Positions 9,710-15,918 of a DNA stretch of 31,333 bases are shown here, one piece after another. A model generated the notes under the pieces. It saw only the letters and a program-made list of their open reading frames with translations, made no database searches and was not told the origin of the DNA. The stretch spans positions 1 through 31,333 of the IMG/VR virus record IMGVR_UViG_3300024259_000108. One strand, given 5' to 3'. Source of the stretch: a virus. The position numbers and the translations under genes are program-made. Numbering within the stretch: the stretch's first letter is position 1; each line of letters opens with the position of its first letter.

Positions 9710-10825
9710 ATGGATTTATGTCTTCAAGTCAAAAATGATCTTCTTCGGGTCGGCAACGTTGCAGACGGTCTTGACGGGATTCTGACTCTCGATATGCTTG
9801 AGGAGTTCCTATCAATCGTTGACAATGAAAAGTACCAATTCGTTGGCGATGAAACGCTTGCCATGACGAGCACGCTTACAAACGACTCATCATTGTGGCC
9901 AGTCATGATTGCAAAAAAGAAGCGCGACGAAATTGTGGCTGCGTCACTTCGGGCTATGAAGCAGGCGATGAGTTTCGATGAAAATCAAACGTATTTGTCG
10001 ACGTGGTTGCAGGTTAGGGATTTCCTCGACAGCTTGCATAGGATCTATACAGTGCCGAAGCCATGGAGCGCAATCCGTCAAGAATCACAAATTATGAAAG
10101 GAAATGCATTCAAGGCATCAATTTTGACGGGAATTCTTCCAAGGGTGAAATACTCCACAGCAGGTTCGGCGACCGGCAGGCTAACGATTACCAAGGGGCC
10201 GAATTTCCTTGTTGCACCAGCAAAGTCAAGGAAAGCCCTCCGAGCTTCAAAAAGTGACTCGGATATCGCAATTATTGATTTTACGTCAATGGAGCCACGA
10301 GTTGCACTAATGTTGCTGCAACATGACATCGGGAACATGGATGTGTACGAGTATCTTATGGATGTCTGTGATATTTCCACTCGTCCTATCGCAAAACTTG
10401 CAACAATTTCGGCGTTGTATGGGGCATCAGAGCGTAGCCTCATAGAAACGGTGAAGTCAAAAAGTAAGGCGGCATCAGTCGTAGCAAACGTCAAGGCATT
10501 TTTTGATGTACCAAGTTTAGAGGGGATGCTAGAAGAGCAAGCCAGACAAGGTATGGTCAGGAATTTTTTCGGCCGACCTCTGCATGATGCGACAAAGACT
10601 GAAAGAGTAAGGGTAAACCACTACATTCAGTCGACAGCGGCCGAGTTGGCGGTGCTGTTATTTGCAAAGTTATGTGATGCAGTGCCATCGATGAAGCCTC
10701 AGCTGGTGATTCATGATGCCCTCATTGCTGAGATTCCAAAATGTGACATCGAAACATTGAAAACCGAGTTGGCAGCATTACAATTTGAAAACATAAAGTT
10801 TCCATCGACGCTGGCTATTGTTTGA
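9710..10825 (+). CDS. Miniature family A DNA polymerase (polymerase domain only)
   Basis: A 371-residue protein that aligns by motif with the Klenow polymerase domain only; there is no 3'-5' exonuclease domain and no 5' nuclease. Residues 1-150 would be the thumb. Then come ATGRL (154-158, R157 = Pol I R668), motif A DFTSMEPR (190-197, D190 = D705, E195 = steric gate E710), motif B RPIAKLATISALYG (225-238, R754, K758 and Y766 equivalents kept), NHYIQ (303-307, N845/Q849) and motif C VIHDAL (333-338, D336 = D882). Differences from Pol I: the F762 position is I233, the glutamate after the motif C aspartate (E883) is A337, and the A-to-B interval is about 14 residues shorter. Catalytic aspartates are kept, so it is probably active. 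It has its own leaderless-type promoter. Confidence 0.88.
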   Translation: MDLCLQVKNDLLRVGNVADGLDGILTLDMLEEFLSIVDNEKYQFVGDETLAMTSTLTNDSSLWPVMIAKKKRDEIVAASLRAMKQAMSFDENQTYLSTWLQVRDFLDSLHRIYTVPKPWSAIRQESQIMKGNAFKASILTGILPRVKYSTAGSATGRLTITKGPNFLVAPAKSRKALRASKSDSDIAIIDFTSMEPRVALMLLQHDIGNMDVYEYLMDVCDISTRPIAKLATISALYGASERSLIETVKSKSKAASVVANVKAFFDVPSLEGMLEEQARQGMVRNFFGRPLHDATKTERVRVNHYIQSTAAELAVLLFAKLCDAVPSMKPQLVIHDALIAEIPKCDIETLKTELAALQFENIKFPSTLAIV

Positions 10826-10833
10826 TATTTATA
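10824..10833 (+). promoter_or_regulatory. GATATTTATA promoter-like element
   Basis: GATATTTATA lies just after the polymerase stop codon and 17 bases before the ATG at 10851, followed by a ribosome site (GGAAAGGTGA). I see no -35 box at the usual distance. The same element occurs in front of the reverse-strand gene at 15790 and, as CATATTTATA, the homing endonuclease at 19859. The position suggests a -10 element of a phage-specific, possibly late, promoter class. Confidence 0.45.
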
Positions 10834-10850
10834 TGCGGAAAGGTGATACA

Positions 10851-11348
10851 ATGAACGACAAACTTGATGCGATGCTTTTAGAGGCGGTCGAAGATTTTCT
10901 ACATGAAGCAAAAGCCAATAAGAGCAAGGTCGACTGGCATGGTGCGTATGGCACTGGCGGTACCTTCGCCAAGGAGATTGCGTTTACGAAAGGACGAGCA
11001 GAAGCAGACCCAAAAGGCCTATTACGCGATCTCGGTGTAACTCAAAAAGCGGAAGGTAAGACGGATGCAATCAAAGCTGTTTCCGTTTTACAGCAAGCAA
11101 TTCGGTCGAACGAGATTATGGCAGAAGCTTACGGCGACTTCAAAAGAACACGTACGAAGAACTCGAAAGGCCAAGACGTCGAAGGATTCAGCATCTCGTT
11201 CGATGAAGACTTGAAACAACGGGATGCAACGAAGTATCTTGTTATTACGTTACGCGCAGCAGAGAACGGTGGCATTTTGAACCTCGATAAAGGCATCGGG
11301 TTTGCCAACGCCAAGCTGGTTTCGAAACCAACAATTTACGCAAAGTAA
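10851..11348 (+). CDS. Hypothetical 165-aa protein
   Basis: I choose the ATG at 10851 (MNDKLDAMLLEAVEDFL), preceded by GGAAAGGTGA, over an in-frame ATG at 10818, which would overlap the polymerase and the promoter-like element. The N-terminal 30 residues form a likely acidic amphipathic helix. The middle is Lys/Gly-rich (WHGAYGTGGTFAKEIAFTKG). The C-terminal part looks like a mixed alpha/beta domain (KYLVITLRAAENGGILNLDK). No signal peptide, membrane segment or cysteine is present. I do not recognise the family. Its ATATTTATA-type promoter, shared with other genes of likely late or special expression, sets it apart from the flanking polymerase and HD-like genes. Confidence 0.8.
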   Translation: MNDKLDAMLLEAVEDFLHEAKANKSKVDWHGAYGTGGTFAKEIAFTKGRAEADPKGLLRDLGVTQKAEGKTDAIKAVSVLQQAIRSNEIMAEAYGDFKRTRTKNSKGQDVEGFSISFDEDLKQRDATKYLVITLRAAENGGILNLDKGIGFANAKLVSKPTIYAK

Positions 11349-11377
11349 TTGAAAACATTCCATAATATGACTATAAT
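11349..11377 (+). promoter_or_regulatory. Near-consensus sigma70 promoter, leaderless, for the HD-like gene
   Basis: TTGAAA (11349-11354), 17-base spacer, TATAAT (11372-11377). The predicted start point falls at about 11383-11384, the A of the ATG, so the mRNA would have no leader. No ribosome binding site is present before the ATG. The -35 box starts at the last base of the upstream stop codon. Confidence 0.72.
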
Positions 11378-11383
11378 GCTATC

Positions 11384-11956
11384 ATGGAAAACTTTGAAGA
11401 ACTAAAACAAACATACGCAAAATATTTGAGCTTTCTCAAGAAGTTCTTTCCCGAATCGAGTGATGCAATTGATTGCATGGAAGCCGACCTAGGAGAGAGA
11501 CTATTTCTTGCACCGAGAGACATAACCCCAGATTTGGGCGGAATTCCAGGAGGGTTGGTATCGTTTTCACTAAATGTAGCTAAACAGACGAAGATATTTC
11601 ACGAGGCCGTCAACCACAGATCGTTGGTACGGGTTGCCTTGCTTCATGAGTTGGGTCGAGTAGGCGGGCCGCATGCAGACTTGTTTGTGACAGAAACATC
11701 GGACTGGCATCGTGAGAAGTTGAATCGCAACTACAAATATAACGAAGCCTGCCCAAAAATGTCGTCATCTCATAGGACGCTATTCTACATCGCGAAATAC
11801 GGATTCAAGGTGACAATGGATGAATGGGTTGCAATCTTGACATCAGCCGGATTTCAATACGATGAGAACCGGTTTTATGCAAATGAGAACCTACCATTGG
11901 CCAGCGCGCTACAAATGTGCCGCACATTAACATTCAACGAAATGAAACAAAAGTGA
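11384..11956 (+). CDS. Degenerate HD-domain phosphohydrolase-like protein
   Basis: A 190-residue protein with the layout of a phage HD-domain family: GGLVSFSLNVA at 56-66, where relatives as I recall them have a metal-binding His (H-S-L-R-V); ALLHELGRVGG at 86-95, where relatives have L-H-D-L-G-K; then SDWHREKLNRNYKYNE at 106-121, SSHRTLFYIAKYG at 128-140, and LASALQMCRTLT at 172-183, where relatives usually carry H-x-A-D. Several metal ligands therefore appear changed (His to Phe, Asp to Glu, terminal His/Asp lost), so it may be inactive or bind rather than cleave nucleotides. The fold call is from motif pattern only. It is transcribed from its own strong, apparently leaderless promoter. Confidence 0.6.
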   Translation: MENFEELKQTYAKYLSFLKKFFPESSDAIDCMEADLGERLFLAPRDITPDLGGIPGGLVSFSLNVAKQTKIFHEAVNHRSLVRVALLHELGRVGGPHADLFVTETSDWHREKLNRNYKYNEACPKMSSSHRTLFYIAKYGFKVTMDEWVAILTSAGFQYDENRFYANENLPLASALQMCRTLTFNEMKQK

Positions 11957-11985
11957 ATATGATGTTGTCGAAACGAATGCAACAG

Positions 11986-11995
11986 GATATTTAGA
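11986..11995 (+). promoter_or_regulatory. GATATTTAGA, looser ATATTTATA-type element
   Basis: GATATTTAGA just upstream of the small acidic protein gene, differing at one base from GATATTTATA at 10824. It may act as a -10 element. A TTGTCG at 11965-11970 lies 17 bases before TATTTA (11988-11993), so a weak sigma70 reading is also possible. Confidence 0.3.
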
Positions 11996-11998
11996 TAT

Positions 11999-12265
11999 AT
12001 GAAAAAGAACATGAAAAAGAGCCTTTGGGAAGTTGTAAAGTGGATGCACGAAATCTATGATAAGGGTGATGATGACGATCCGTCGACTGAATTGCTTGTA
12101 GAACCAGACGCATCGACAGAGAACGAAGAAGATGCCCAAGAGCAAAGCGTGTGTGCTGGTGTAGCCGGTGTCACGACCCCGTTAGGTACTGACTCAACGT
12201 ACCCAAACAAGAAGTCCGCAGTCGCGGCATCCGGTGGCAATGCAAAAGCACCAAACACTAAATAA
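11999..12265 (+). CDS. Small acidic hypothetical protein
   Basis: An 88-residue protein. It could also start at the second ATG (12011), which would leave room for a transcript leader if the upstream ATATTTA element is the promoter; neither start has a clear ribosome site. The N-terminal 20 residues form a basic, Trp-containing helix (MKKSLWEVVKWMHEIYDKG), followed by a run of Asp/Glu and then a Ser/Thr/Pro/Gly-rich tail with VAGVTTPLGTDSTYP. Similar VxGxTxPLG tails occur, as I recall, in small proteins of large marine phages, some of them virion proteins; that link is weak. No function can be assigned. Confidence 0.65.
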   Translation: MKKNMKKSLWEVVKWMHEIYDKGDDDDPSTELLVEPDASTENEEDAQEQSVCAGVAGVTTPLGTDSTYPNKKSAVAASGGNAKAPNTK

Positions 12266-12305
12266 ATATTTGAACAACAGCAACAAAAACAATAAGATAT
12301 AACAT

Positions 12306-12362
12306 ACAAATTTGACAAATCACAAATTGTGGAAGCCTAATTTATAAACTTGGAGGTTTAAG
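12306..12362 (+). promoter_or_regulatory. Control region of the SSB gene: repeats, -35 box, ATTTATA element, RBS
   Basis: The 97-base gap before the SSB gene is AT-rich. It holds three direct copies of ACAAAT (12306, 12315, 12322), a perfect TTGACA (12312-12317), the promoter-like CTAATTTATA (12337-12346) and a strong GGAGG ribosome site (12351-12355) seven bases before the ATG. The spacing from TTGACA to any good -10 box is longer than 17, so which element drives transcription is unclear. T4 gp32 represses its own translation by binding its leader; an AT-rich leader is compatible with this but does not show it. Confidence 0.45.
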
Positions 12363-13148
12363 ATGGCAGTTAATTTAGAAGCACTACGGAAGAAGTTGGC
12401 CCAATTGAATGGTGAGGGCTCTCGAAAGAATGCGTTCTGGCGACCTGAGAAGGGTAAGGAGTCCGTTGTACGACTCATCTCTTTCCCAGACAACGACGGA
12501 CAACCGTTTAAAGAACTTTGGTTCTACTACAACATCGGAAGCAATCGCGGCCTGTTGTCACCGAACCAGTATGGTAAGCCTGACCCAATTCAGGAGCTAA
12601 TCAACAAGCTACGTGCCCAGGACACAAAGGAAGGTTACGAGCTTTGCAAGAAGCTATACCCGAAAATGCGTTCATACGTTCCAGTCATCGTCCGCGGTGA
12701 AGAGGACAAGGGCGTTCGTTTGTGGGGCTTCGGAAAGCAGGTTTACCAGGACTTGATTTCCACAATGTTGGATGCTGACTTCGGCGATATTACCGACCCG
12801 AAGAACGGATTTGATGTCAAGGTTACTGTGACCCAGCCTGCTGGTCAGCAGTATGCAAAGACGACGCCTCGAGCACGACCTGTTCGTTCGCCGTTGAGCG
12901 ATGACAAGAAGCAAGCGAAGGAATGGCTCGACAGCATCCCGAATCTTGATGACCTGTTCACCTTGAAGAGCTACGATGAGTTGGAAAACATCATCAACGC
13001 GTGGTTGGAGAACCCAGACGACGAGGCGCCATCGGCTCCACGTCATGCCCCAAAGAAAGCTGAAGAGTCAGAGGACAAAGCAGATGATGCTAAGCCTTCG
13101 ACATTCCAAGAGCTGGACGACGCTTTCGCTGATTTAGACAACATGTAA
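12363..13148 (+). CDS. Single-stranded DNA-binding protein, T4 gp32-like
   Basis: A 261-residue protein with the gp32 layout: a basic N-terminal arm (MAVNLEALRKKLAQLNGEG) for cooperative binding, a central OB-fold core (about 20-190) starting with FWRPEKGKESVVRLISFP, and a flexible C-terminal tail after about 215 rich in Glu, Asp, Ala and Pro, ending FQELDDAFADLDNM. The acidic tail normally contacts other replication proteins. Only one cysteine is present (LCKKLYPKMRSYVP), so the zinc site of T4 gp32 appears absent. It coats single-stranded DNA during replication and recombination and is expected to work with the recombinase, helicase and polymerase in this window. A strong ribosome site and a downstream terminator suggest high, separately controlled expression. 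Confidence 0.92.
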   Translation: MAVNLEALRKKLAQLNGEGSRKNAFWRPEKGKESVVRLISFPDNDGQPFKELWFYYNIGSNRGLLSPNQYGKPDPIQELINKLRAQDTKEGYELCKKLYPKMRSYVPVIVRGEEDKGVRLWGFGKQVYQDLISTMLDADFGDITDPKNGFDVKVTVTQPAGQQYAKTTPRARPVRSPLSDDKKQAKEWLDSIPNLDDLFTLKSYDELENIINAWLENPDDEAPSAPRHAPKKAEESEDKADDAKPSTFQELDDAFADLDNM

Positions 13149-13166
13149 ATGACTGTGTAAATCAGC

Positions 13167-13210
13167 AACAAAGCGGGGACGGCATTATTGTCATCCCCGC
13201 TTTGTTCTTT
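13167..13210 (+). terminator. Rho-independent terminator after SSB
   Basis: A perfect 13-bp inverted repeat, AACAAAGCGGGGA (13167-13179) and TCCCCGCTTTGTT (13194-13206), with a 14-base loop, followed by CTTT. The GC-rich core and flanking A/T runs make it a likely terminator in both directions. It isolates the SSB transcript from the recombinase gene. Confidence 0.88.
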
Positions 13211-13230
13211 GGAGGGGAAAATACTAATAT
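13202..13230 (+). promoter_or_regulatory. Promoter for the RecA/UvsX gene
   Basis: TTGTTC (13202-13207), 17-base spacer, TAATAT (13225-13230). The -35 box lies inside the right arm of the terminator. The predicted start near 13237 leaves a leader of about 12 bases containing AGAGGAAATT before the ATG at 13249. Confidence 0.5.
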
Positions 13231-13248
13231 ACATACATAGAGGAAATT

Positions 13249-14484
13249 ATGGTAGTAAAAAAGAAAGCAACGCCGAGGAAAAAGAGGGCAACTAAGAAAG
13301 ATGCAGTAACTGAGGACTTTACAAAAGACCTAATCGCATCGCTGAACAAGGAGTTCGGTTCAAAGGTTGCATATAATTTGGGTACAGAGACTTCACCTAC
13401 ACATGTGAAACGGTGGATTCCTACTGGCTCCCGCCAGATCAATTATATGGTTTCAAACCGTCGCAACGGTGGGCTTCCAGAAGGTCGTATCATTGAGATT
13501 TTCGGTCCGCCTTCAATTGGTAAATCACACATCGCAACGCAGATTGCAAGATCGACCCAAGAGATGGGCGGGTTGGCTGTGTATATTGACACCGAAAACG
13601 CAACATCAGTTGAGAACCTGGCAATGTTGGGCATCGATATTTCAAAGCGATTCGTGTATGTCGACCAACATTGTACAGAAGATGTTTTGAAGACTGCCGA
13701 GTCAACGATCTTGAAAGCCAAGGCCATGAAAAAAGATGTGCCGATTACAATAATTTGGGACTCAGTCGCTGCCTGTTCACCACGAGAAGAGCTGGACGGA
13801 GACTACGACAAAAACTCAATTGGGCTTCAGGCACGAGCCATTTCAAAAGGTATGCGGAAAATCACCGGCATCATTGGCAGCCAAAATGTTCTGCTCGTTT
13901 GCCTAAACCAGACGAGAACGAAAATCGGTGTGATGTTTGGTGATCCGACAACAACACCCGGCGGAGCAGCGATTCCATTCCACTCGTCAGTAAGGATTAG
14001 GCTGGGAGCCGGTCAGCAAATCAAGGACAAGTCCGGTGATGTCATCGGCATCCATGTGTGGGCAAAGACAATCAAGAACAAGGTTGCCATGCCTTTCCGG
14101 AAAGTCAAATTCGAAATCCACTTTGGTAAGGGTATTTTTGAACATGAGCAGGTTTTTGATGTGATGCGGAAACACGGTCCAGAGGACATTGATGGGAAAA
14201 CCATATCAGTCAGCGGCGCCGGCGCAAGCAAAGATTTCATTGTCACCGACACAGAAACCGGTGAAGTCCTTATTGAAAAGAAGTTCTACAAATCAAAATT
14301 CAACAAACTTCTGGACAGTGACGAATATGGTCCATACCTTGCCGATTTATTCGATAAGATTTACGTGAAAACAATCATCAACCCACACGACATAGAAATC
14401 GACGAGAACTCATATGAAGAAGTCACAGCACTTGCTGATGAGCTTGGAGCTCTCGATCCTGATGCGCTAGAGGAAATTGTATAA
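13249..14484 (+). CDS. uvsX: RecA/UvsX-like recombinase
   Basis: A 411-residue RecA-superfamily ATPase. The first 20 residues are very basic (VVKKKATPRKKRATKKDA). Walker A is GPPSIGKS (86-93); Walker B is ITIIWDS (166-172, D171); a LLVCLNQTRTKIG segment follows, typical of the RecA L1/L2 region. The C-terminal part is acidic. It forms filaments on single-stranded DNA and pairs homologous strands, supporting recombination-dependent replication and repair, in competition and cooperation with the SSB encoded upstream. UvsX-type is preferred over bacterial RecA because of the phage neighbourhood, but the gene symbol is tentative. The downstream exonuclease ATG lies one base after the stop, so the two are probably co-translated. 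Confidence 0.9.
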   Translation: MVVKKKATPRKKRATKKDAVTEDFTKDLIASLNKEFGSKVAYNLGTETSPTHVKRWIPTGSRQINYMVSNRRNGGLPEGRIIEIFGPPSIGKSHIATQIARSTQEMGGLAVYIDTENATSVENLAMLGIDISKRFVYVDQHCTEDVLKTAESTILKAKAMKKDVPITIIWDSVAACSPREELDGDYDKNSIGLQARAISKGMRKITGIIGSQNVLLVCLNQTRTKIGVMFGDPTTTPGGAAIPFHSSVRIRLGAGQQIKDKSGDVIGIHVWAKTIKNKVAMPFRKVKFEIHFGKGIFEHEQVFDVMRKHGPEDIDGKTISVSGAGASKDFIVTDTETGEVLIEKKFYKSKFNKLLDSDEYGPYLADLFDKIYVKTIINPHDIEIDENSYEEVTALADELGALDPDALEEIV

Positions 14485-14485
14485 G

Positions 14486-15451
14486 ATGAACAAACCAGCC
14501 CACCAAGATCGCCCAATCTTGATTGTCGACTTCATGAACATGTTCATTCGACACTTCAAAGCGAATCCGTCCATGGCAACAACGGGGGAACCAGTCGGCG
14601 GAGTTATGGGCTTTCTTGGTGGGCTTGGGCGGCTGTGCGAAACATACAATCCCAAAAAGGTAATCGTTGTTTTCGAGTCAGGTGGAAGCCAAAGAAAACG
14701 GGCAATCTCGGCATCATATAAGAATGGTCGCAAGGCACCGAAAATGAACCGGTACTACGGCGATGATATTCCAACGACGCCTGAGAATTTTGCCATGCAA
14801 GTCCTATTTATCACCCGAGCTTTGAAATGCTTGCCGGTGACACAGGTGTACGTCAGTGGCTGCGAAGCAGACGACGTTATAGGTTACCTAGGCCGGTACC
14901 ATTTCAAGACGTCCAGGGTCATTCTGGTGTCTTCAGATAAGGATTTCTATCAGCTCATCGATGAACGAGTGCAACAATGGTCACCCGGACAGAAAAAACT
15001 GATTACAGAACAATCAGTTATAGACAAATTTGGTGTTTCGCCGCAGAATTTTTGTTCAGCTCGGGTGTTCATCGGGGATCCGAGTGACAACGTCCCGGGT
15101 GTCAAAGGTGTGGGCTTCAAGAATATGGCGAAGTGGTTCCCTCAATTGGGTGGGCCTGACTTCGTAAGTCACAATGATATTGTCGACAGCGCGGTCGAGT
15201 TGGCGGAAACGAAAGCAGCCAAAACGATCCATCGAATCGCAGAATCTAGGGATTTGGCATTGAAAAACTGGAAGCTGATTTACCTGGACACATCACAGCT
15301 CTCCGGGACCCAGATTCAAAAGGTAAACCACCAGATTGAAAACGAGGGAAAACCAAACAAAATGGAACTGATGCGCCAGCTAATACAGTCGGGCATGCAA
15401 AAGTTTGATATTGATAGGCACTTTCAGGCAATTACAGCGATTCGACGTTAG
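14486..15451 (+). CDS. 5'-3' exonuclease / flap endonuclease (FEN/PIN)
   Basis: A 321-residue protein starting at the ATG just after the recombinase stop, with GAGGAAAT upstream; an in-frame TTG at 14477 is less likely. Acidic metal-binding motifs of the family are present: ILIVDFMNMF (D15), CEADDVIGYLG (126-136; D129, D130), VSSDKDFYQL (148-157; D151, D153) and an H3TH-like segment GDPSDNVPGVKGVGFKN. The basic SYKNGRK segment fits the arch region. It removes RNA primers and 5' flaps, the job done in bacteria by the N-terminal domain of Pol I. Here that activity and the polymerase domain are separate genes. Confidence 0.9.
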   Translation: MNKPAHQDRPILIVDFMNMFIRHFKANPSMATTGEPVGGVMGFLGGLGRLCETYNPKKVIVVFESGGSQRKRAISASYKNGRKAPKMNRYYGDDIPTTPENFAMQVLFITRALKCLPVTQVYVSGCEADDVIGYLGRYHFKTSRVILVSSDKDFYQLIDERVQQWSPGQKKLITEQSVIDKFGVSPQNFCSARVFIGDPSDNVPGVKGVGFKNMAKWFPQLGGPDFVSHNDIVDSAVELAETKAAKTIHRIAESRDLALKNWKLIYLDTSQLSGTQIQKVNHQIENEGKPNKMELMRQLIQSGMQKFDIDRHFQAITAIRR

Positions 15452-15454
15452 CAC

Positions 15455-15790
15455 TTACCACCAGACTTTATGTTTGCCAGCGGCACGAACGTCTTCTTTG
15501 ACATCTTCGTAAGATGCACCTTCCTCATCTACAACCTTCCAAATTGCCCGCTTGACAATCGACTCATCAGATTCATTAGCCCACTCAGGTTCTGTATATT
15601 CAATGATCTCATCGACAAAGCTAGCTAATTCACCTGTTGGAAAGGTTTTGCGTTTTCCGTAGTTTCTACCACCAGGAACCATTCGTTGTCTGCCATTGTG
15701 GTCGGTGTACCAATCAAGCGTGGAATCCCGAATGTCAGCCAGCCCGGCTTCACGAATGAGTTTTGTTAGTCGTTTTCTTGTGATTTTCAC
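15455..15790 (-). CDS. Reverse-strand hypothetical protein with MKITRKRLTKLIREA start
   Basis: The only supported reverse-strand gene, 111 residues, start codon GTG, with AGAGGG upstream as ribosome site and GATATTTATA 20 bases further up. The N-terminus MKITRKRLTKLIREA matches a short motif (MKxTxxxLxxLIREA) that I recall on many otherwise unrelated proteins of large marine T4-like phages; its role is unknown to me, possibly a virion-targeting tag. The rest is charged, with GGRNYGKRKTFPTGELASF in the middle and a Lys/His/Trp-rich end (AAGKHKVWW). It converges on the exonuclease gene with three bases between the stops and no visible terminator. Orientation and promoter suggest expression separate from the replication genes. 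Confidence 0.8.
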   Translation of the reverse strand: MKITRKRLTKLIREAGLADIRDSTLDWYTDHNGRQRMVPGGRNYGKRKTFPTGELASFVDEIIEYTEPEWANESDESIVKRAIWKVVDEEGASYEDVKEDVRAAGKHKVWW

Positions 15791-15810
15791 GGTGCCCTCT
15801 TACTTCTCTC

Positions 15811-15820
15811 TATAAATATC
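15811..15820 (-). promoter_or_regulatory. GATATTTATA promoter-like element, reverse strand
   Basis: On the reverse strand this reads GATATTTATA, identical to 10824-10833, and lies 20 bases before the GTG of the reverse-strand gene in the sense direction. This independent copy on the opposite strand is the best support for the element being a promoter. The rest of the 128-base divergent gap (15791-15918) holds only the weak forward -10 box described separately. Confidence 0.5.
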
Positions 15821-15869
15821 TGCCCGTGACCCGAGCGCAAATAAACATGTAAATACGGGTTTGCTTTTC

Positions 15870-15875
15870 TATTAT
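15870..15875 (+). promoter_or_regulatory. Possible -10 box for the helicase gene
   Basis: TATTAT within TATTATTTATGCATAC, about 45 bases before the helicase start. No convincing -35 box lies 16-18 bases upstream. It is the only plausible promoter element on the forward strand in this divergent gap, and helicase transcription cannot come from the reverse-strand gene before it. Confidence 0.3.
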
Positions 15876-15918
15876 TTATGCATACGAACGTGCCGGAGTG
15901 AGGCGCAAATGAGGCAAT

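Noticed and set aside
15811-15818. TATAAATA as a forward T4-type late promoter
   Set aside because: It matches T4 late consensus when read forward, but the other two copies would then point away from their nearby genes; reading the motif as ATATTTATA places all three in the sense direction.
15791-15918. Possible tRNA or origin in the divergent gap
   Set aside because: No cloverleaf or repeat cluster is visible; only promoter-like elements and a short, imperfect CCCGT/ACGGG repeat.
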